Source: JAWLFI01 sp964627995 (GTDB lineage Bacteria; Bacteroidota; Bacteroidia; Chitinophagales; Saprospiraceae). From it: DNA of 27,228 bases. The notes below the pieces were generated by a model. It saw only the letters and a program-made list of their open reading frames with translations, did not search any database and was not told the DNA's origin. The stretch is from the NCBI GenBank assembly GCA_964627995.1, contig CAZVLN010000030.1, positions 1 through 27,228 on the forward strand. Reading direction: 5' to 3'. The translations under genes were made by a program, and so were the position numbers. This document shows, in pieces, positions 23,339 to 27,228 of this stretch. How positions within the stretch are numbered: position 1 is the stretch's first letter; every line of letters begins with the position of its first letter.

Positions 23339-24895
23339 ATGTCTAAAGTTTTAAGTTCACTCTGTTTTCTTCTTCTCGCAGCTCTAAGCCTTAGCGCTCA
23401 AAACGAACCACCAACAGTAGTTCAGATTCAAATGAGCGTAAATGCTGCCGATGAAACGATTACTGTAGATTATAACGTAGAAGATCAGGAGGGAGATCAG
23501 ATTTCAGTGTATTTAAGGGTTTCGGAGGATGAAGAGTATTTTTACATTCCGGATGACGGGCTTTCAGGAGACTGGGGTGAGAATGTAAGCCCCGGAACGG
23601 GTCAAATCACTTGGGCCTATCCCGCTCAACTAGACCCCCGTACGCTTTCTTTTCAACTTTCCGTTTGGGATGACCACCCGATTGATGTGCAAGCCTTAGT
23701 AAACCAGGTCGACAGCCAGCGACTACAAGATCGTTTAGCTTCATATCAGGGGATAAAACACTATCTGCAAAACCCTCAGGGACTGCAGGCATTCCGCGAT
23801 ACCATACAGTCGCATTTCGAAAATGCAGGACTTCAGACTTACCTCAATAACTTTACCTTCTCCGGAACAGCAGGAGTGAATATCATTGGAAAAAAGCCGG
23901 GCTTAGAAAAAGCCAATCAAGTATGGGTCCTGGATGGCCATTACGATACGGTGGGAGACAGTCCGGGTGCAGATGATAATGGCTCTGCGATTGTTGGGGT
24001 ATTAGAGTGTCTCGATATCCTAGACGAAGTGCAGTTCAAAGAGTCCATTAACTTTATTGCGTTTGATTTTGAAGAGCAAGGCTTGGTAGGAAGTAATCGG
24101 TATGTGAACACCGGGATTCGGAATTATGAAGAAATCGAGGGAGTTTTTAATTTTGAAATGATCGGTTATTACAGCGACGAACCCAACTCACAAATGCTTC
24201 CCTTTGGCTTTGAAATCTTATTTCCCGAAGTGGCTCAAGAGGTGGCTAATGATGATTTTAGGGGCAATTTTTTAACCAATGTTGGAAACGAGGCTTCCGC
24301 CGATTTGATCGAACGCCTGGACCTGGCCGCCGAGACGTATGTGCCTAACCTCAGAGTCCTTTCGCTGGCCGTGCCGGGCAATGGGAATATAGCGCCAGAT
24401 TTTCGCCGCAGTGATCACGCTTCATTCTGGGACGGAGGCTATCCGGCGCTTATGATTACTGATGGAGCTAATTTCCGCAATCTCAACTATCATACTCCGG
24501 AGGACACCTGGGAAAAGCTGAATTACACCTTTATGTCACAAGTGGTCCAGGCCACTATGGCGGCACTGGTAGAGGCAGCGCAACCCGTCAACGGAAGAAC
24601 TTATGACATCGAATCCACCGTATCATACCAACATGTTCATTTAGACCCAGAAGCAGAACTACTGATCTACCCCAATCCCGCTTCAGATCATCTCATGTTG
24701 GAAATTCAAAAAGGGGGTAATCATCTGTATGATATTGGGATTTTCGCTTTAAACGGGAATGCTGTTTATCAGGGCAAAATGCATGGAAAAGAGAATCGTC
24801 GAGTCTCCTTGACCGGCATACCTGCAGGCCACTATCTTGTCATCGCCAACTATCTGGAAAACAAGCTCGCTAAAGAACTGCTGATACAGAAATAG
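23339..24895 (+). CDS. Secreted M28-family metallopeptidase with T9SS sorting domain
   Basis: A 518-residue protein with signal peptide (residues 1-20, ending LSLSAQ). An Ig-like beta domain (about 22-115) comes first. The M28 zinc peptidase domain has ligands and catalytic residues His201 in LDGHYDTVGD, Asp212 in GADDNGSAI, Glu245-Glu246 in FDFEEQGLVGS and His385 in NYHTPEDTW. The C-terminus is a type A T9SS sorting domain from LLIYPNPASDHLML to the end (ELLIQK). It should be a surface-exposed or released aminopeptidase. The gene appears monocistronic, and a weak -7 box TAGATTTT lies at 23306-23313. Confidence 0.92.
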   Translation: MSKVLSSLCFLLLAALSLSAQNEPPTVVQIQMSVNAADETITVDYNVEDQEGDQISVYLRVSEDEEYFYIPDDGLSGDWGENVSPGTGQITWAYPAQLDPRTLSFQLSVWDDHPIDVQALVNQVDSQRLQDRLASYQGIKHYLQNPQGLQAFRDTIQSHFENAGLQTYLNNFTFSGTAGVNIIGKKPGLEKANQVWVLDGHYDTVGDSPGADDNGSAIVGVLECLDILDEVQFKESINFIAFDFEEQGLVGSNRYVNTGIRNYEEIEGVFNFEMIGYYSDEPNSQMLPFGFEILFPEVAQEVANDDFRGNFLTNVGNEASADLIERLDLAAETYVPNLRVLSLAVPGNGNIAPDFRRSDHASFWDGGYPALMITDGANFRNLNYHTPEDTWEKLNYTFMSQVVQATMAALVEAAQPVNGRTYDIESTVSYQHVHLDPEAELLIYPNPASDHLMLEIQKGGNHLYDIGIFALNGNAVYQGKMHGKENRRVSLTGIPAGHYLVIANYLENKLAKELLIQK

Positions 24896-25107
24896 TAAAC
24901 GATCATGGCCGGGCCTGCGCATCAGCTATTATAAAAACAAAGGATCCAGATTAGAAATTCGAAGGCGAAAAGGAACAAGATAAGGAGATCGAAGCCATCA
25001 CCAGTGATAGGCGGCGCGATGAGCGGAATTGCGATCGTGGGTATCCAGATTAATTTAGATATACAGCTAAAGGTCAAAATTGCAGTTCAAAAATTAAAAA
25101 AGCATAG
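24896..25107. other. Intergenic, no gene seen
   Basis: No frame of useful length or recognisable protein occurs. No clear terminator follows the M28 peptidase gene. Confidence 0.4.
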
Positions 25108-25361
25108 CCCATCAGACCCGCGATAAAAGCATGAAGCGGAAAGAGCGTCCGCGGTTTTGCGAAGCAAAAATCACCTTTGATGGGTTCTTGAGCTTTTGTT
25201 ACTTTTGGATCAAGCCAAAAGTAAAAAGATAAAAGGGGCGCATGCATTGCCCCGCTGTAGCTGCAGTGAAGGCGGGGCCGGCGCGAGGGCGTTCAAGAAA
25301 TATATTCGTTTACAATCAAGGCGCTAACAGAATAGCAGGCTTTTTTCCGTAGAAAAAGGCC
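25108..25361. repeat. Structured intergenic repeat block
   Basis: Several hairpins are packed together. CCCATCA (25108-25114) pairs with TGATGGG (25178-25184), enclosing TTTTGC-gaa-GCAAAA at 25155-25169. Next, TACTTTTGG (25200-25208) pairs with CCAAAAGTA (25215-25223). Then GGGGC/GCCCC lies near 25236-25255, and finally a 10-bp stem with one G-T pair at 25338-25361. The sequence around 25190-25225 is a form I recall from intergenic regions of other Bacteroidota. No gene is supported. Confidence 0.45.
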
Positions 25362-25461
25362 AATACAGGGAAGAAAGGCTAGTTATCCGACGGGGATATT
25401 GGGTTAAGTTGACGCATTTGTCTGCCGAGCTACAGCCCACCTTTATAAAAAAGTATTTACC

Positions 25462-25489
25462 TTGCCTCATCCTATTTGAAATAGGTTTG
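25462..25489 (+). promoter_or_regulatory. Promoter of the Sua5-type gene
   Basis: TTG at 25462-25464 (-33), a 17-bp spacer and TAGGTTTG at 25482-25489 (-7) match the Bacteroidota consensus. Transcription would start near 25495, downstream of the TTG at 25491, which decides for ATG 25515 as the start codon. Confidence 0.65.
25471..25485. promoter_or_regulatory. Perfect palindrome overlapping the promoter
   Basis: CCTATTT (25471-25477) and AAATAGG (25479-25485) are perfect inverted arms around a single G. The palindrome covers the promoter spacer and the first bases of the -7 box, the classic place for a repressor operator. Chance occurrence is possible at this length. Confidence 0.4.
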
Positions 25490-25514
25490 TTTGATTGTAA
25501 AAGGACAGACAGCT

Positions 25515-26492
25515 ATGGTAAATAAGGTCAGTTTTACGGAATCCGAAGAAGAGTCGTTGAAATTAGCTCATCAGGAGTTAATGAAGGGACGCGTAGTCGC
25601 CATTCCAACGGAAACGGTCTATGGATTGGCAGCCAACGCCTTTGATGAACAAGCAGTGAATCAAATTTTTGCGCTTAAGAAAAGACCGGCCTACAATCCA
25701 TTGATTGTGCACATAGGCCGTAAAGAGCAAGTCGAAGAACTGGCACAGAATATCCCAGCGACCGCGCATAGATTGATGGAAGCGTTTTGGCCAGGTCCAC
25801 TTACCTTACTTCTCCATAAAAAGAATAGCGTTGGGGATCGAATTACAGCTGGAAAATCCACCGTAGCCATCCGCATGCCCAATCATCGACTCACATTAGC
25901 CTTGTTGCAGAAGCTACCCTTTCCGCTTGTCGCCCCCAGTGCTAATCGCTTTAACCACATCAGTCCCACTCAACCCGAACACGTGCGGCTATCTTTGGGC
26001 GCTAATGCCCCATTTATTTTGGATGGCGGAGCCTGCACCCTAGGCATAGAATCTACGATCATTGGTTTCAGTGGAGACAAACCGGTTCTCTATAGATGGG
26101 GAGCACTGTCCCGCGAAGATATCGAGATAGTCGCCGGACCGCTTACCCTACAAGAGCTGGACGAAAACGACATTCGCAGTCCGGGTCAACTCAAAAAACA
26201 CTACGCTCCCCATACAGCGATGGAGATATGCTCGAATATTCCCAGGCGATTAAAGAGCTTGGAAAACCAACGCGTAGGACTATTACTTTGGACAAGAAGG
26301 CCGGCACTGGATCACGAGCCGCAGATGGTTCTATCTCCCCGGGGCGACCTAAACGAAGCGGCGCACCATCTCTTTGCCGCCTTACACCGTCTGGACCAGA
26401 TGGATCTCGATATGATTTTAGCAGAACCCGTTCCCGACCGGGGAGTCGGACAAGCGATTAATGACCGCCTACGGAAAGCATCTGCCCGATAA
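25515..26492 (+). CDS. tsaC: L-threonylcarbamoyladenylate synthase, Sua5 type
   Basis: A 325-residue enzyme making threonylcarbamoyl-AMP for the t6A37 modification of ANN-decoding tRNAs. The YrdC/TsaC domain (about 1-200) shows AIPTETVYGLAANAFD, IFALKKRPAYNPLIVHI, FWPGPLTLLL, VAIRMPNHRL and FPLVAPSANRFNHISPT, and closes with ILDGGACTLGIESTIIGF. A C-terminal Sua5 domain follows after the linker RSPGQLKKHYAPHTAMEI, so the protein is the long Sua5 form rather than the short TsaC. ATG 25515 was chosen because the promoter at 25462-25489 excludes the upstream TTG. It is monocistronic, and a GC-rich repeat begins 16 bp after its stop. Confidence 0.93.
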   Translation: MVNKVSFTESEEESLKLAHQELMKGRVVAIPTETVYGLAANAFDEQAVNQIFALKKRPAYNPLIVHIGRKEQVEELAQNIPATAHRLMEAFWPGPLTLLLHKKNSVGDRITAGKSTVAIRMPNHRLTLALLQKLPFPLVAPSANRFNHISPTQPEHVRLSLGANAPFILDGGACTLGIESTIIGFSGDKPVLYRWGALSREDIEIVAGPLTLQELDENDIRSPGQLKKHYAPHTAMEICSNIPRRLKSLENQRVGLLLWTRRPALDHEPQMVLSPRGDLNEAAHHLFAALHRLDQMDLDMILAEPVPDRGVGQAINDRLRKASAR

Positions 26493-26507
26493 TTATTTGA
26501 ATAAAGA

Positions 26508-26690
26508 GGGCGATCCCCTCGTCCCCTATCGGGTCCTCGGGGCGCTACGATACGGGGCTCTCTATTCGTTCGGCCCCGGCCGCGCTACCCAAGCCCGCCA
26601 GCAGCTCGCGCGGCCGGGTCTTCGGGGCCGCTCCCAGCGGCCCCTCACTGCGGCACGACGAAGGCGGACACATTTTCCAGTCCATGTATT
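26508..26690 (+). repeat. GC-rich dispersed intergenic repeat, copy D
   Basis: It begins GGGCGATCCCCTCGTCC, 14 of 17 bases equal to the start of the 339-478 copy read on its minus strand, and then has TACGGGGCTCTCTATTCG where that copy has ACGGGGTCGGGCTATGCG. A strong nested hairpin is present: CCCGGCCGCGC (26575-26585) with GCGCGGCCGGG (26608-26618), and CGGCCCC (26571-26577) with GGGGCCG (26624-26630). A 121-codon frame crosses it but has an Arg/Pro-rich, non-protein-like composition. Confidence 0.5.
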
Positions 26691-27002
26691 CCCCCTACCT
26701 GAATTCTTGAGATATAGAAAAGAAAGGCATATTTCTTCGGTCCGCCTCAGGCGGCCCCCTTCTCATCGCTATCGCAAATCCCACCCTGAGGTGAAGCACC
26801 ATCTCCACCACCATCTATCTTTCTAAAATATTAAAAATACCCTCGACCGCGCCGAACAGAATTCAAAGAATTATACTGCGCGCAGATTTGACACAAATTG
26901 TTAGGCCCCTGCAGTAAAGTCCGCCCGAACTCCGCAGTCATTAGGGAGCCATGAAGTAGAAAAGATCGTTTATTCGTAAGCAAAAAAAAATAAGTATATT
27001 GG
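26691..27002. other. Intergenic, no gene seen
   Basis: A mixed-composition stretch. A weak hairpin GGC-CCCT/AGGG-a-GCC spans about 26903-26951. No gene or RNA is recognised. Confidence 0.35.
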
Positions 27003-27221
27003 TTGGAGTACCAGGGATTTTGTCCCTATCTGGGTTTTTACAAAGGAATGGAAGCCCAAAGCAGTAACCAAAGTAAGACTGGTATAAACAAACGATTGAG
27101 GGGATTACTGGTCAAAACCGAATGGAAGGCGGCATGGACATGGAACATATATATGAGCACCCAAAGGTGCGTATATCCAACAAACGGGTGTAGGCTAAGG
27201 GTACTTTTGTGGCGTTTATAA
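27003..27221 (+). pseudogene. Probable remnant of an IS110-type transposase (C-terminal part)
   Basis: A 72-codon frame contains FCPYLGFYKGMEAQSSNQ, then SKTGINKRLRGLLVKTEW, then KAAW. This resembles the C-terminal Transposase_20 region of IS110/IS116 transposases (pattern 'YLGL.P.E.SSG ... TKTGNKRLRRLLVEAAW'). The upstream RuvC-like DEDD domain is missing, and after KAAW the frame loses similarity, so it is a broken fragment. The match is by eye and short. It could instead be a chance frame. Confidence 0.35.
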
Positions 27222-27228
27222 GTAAGTT

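Noticed and set aside
26461..26826. 121-codon plus-strand frame after the Sua5-type gene
   Set aside because: It begins inside the end of the Sua5 gene and translates the GC-rich repeat into an Arg/Pro/His-rich sequence without protein-like features.
26900..26906. GTTAGGC resembling an integron attC R' box
   Set aside because: No matching RYYYAAC box or folded attC structure was found at the expected distance, and there is no integrase.
1..27228. CRISPR arrays, tRNA and rRNA genes
   Set aside because: No regularly spaced repeats, no cloverleaf with a conserved T-arm motif and no rRNA segments were seen on either strand.

Overview
The window reads as chromosomal DNA from a Bacteroidota bacterium. 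Two secreted proteins carry T9SS-type C-terminal sorting domains, there is a beta-propeller LytS-type kinase with a LytTR regulator, and several promoters fit the Bacteroidota -7 box TAnnTTTG. YbeY carries an Asp where the third zinc ligand is usually His. Several dispersed GC-rich intergenic repeats recall those of Saprospiria-like genomes, but that finer placement is only an impression.

Left part (1-8887). A tight five-gene minus-strand operon (3594 to 607) encodes two lipoprotein c-type cytochromes, a membrane-anchored OB-fold protein, a YceI lipocalin-like protein and a DUF5777-like outer-membrane beta-barrel. Divergent from it is a translationally coupled plus-strand operon: a second YceI protein, a 925-residue sensor kinase and a LytTR response regulator. 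The shared promoter region holds repeated TTACCCATT motifs. This looks like a self-contained envelope redox module with its own sensor. Heme A synthase (CtaA/COX15) converges on it.

Middle (8888-12376). A very AT-rich gene-free stretch carries inverted TTATCAACA 9-mers and repeated TTGATA cores. It is followed by a GC-rich repeat and a secreted Omp28-like protein. Plus-strand G/C bias, counted by hand on sample lines, changes from C-rich on the left (even in plus-strand genes) to G-rich on the right. Two perfect parS sites lie at 17274 and 19160. Together these suggest the window is at or near the chromosomal replication origin.

Right of centre (12377-19158). A dense seven-gene plus-strand cluster encodes an FAD oxidoreductase, a methyltransferase, a membrane-anchored SGNH hydrolase, a type III polyketide synthase, a FabL-like enoyl reductase, a FabZ-like dehydratase and a FabF-like ketosynthase; ybeY follows 11 bp later. 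I infer that the Fab-like enzymes build or tailor an acyl starter, the type III PKS makes a resorcinol or pyrone head group, and the oxidoreductase and methyltransferase turn it into a phenolic or quinone lipid. A perfect interrupted palindrome sits just before the PKS start codon. This is the best candidate for an undescribed biosynthetic system.

Right part (19438-27228). An M1 metallopeptidase, a beta-carbonic anhydrase, a T9SS-sorted M28 peptidase and a Sua5-type threonylcarbamoyl-AMP synthase are separated by long intergenic stretches with structured repeats. A probable IS110-type transposase remnant lies at the right edge. No tRNA, rRNA or CRISPR array was seen.
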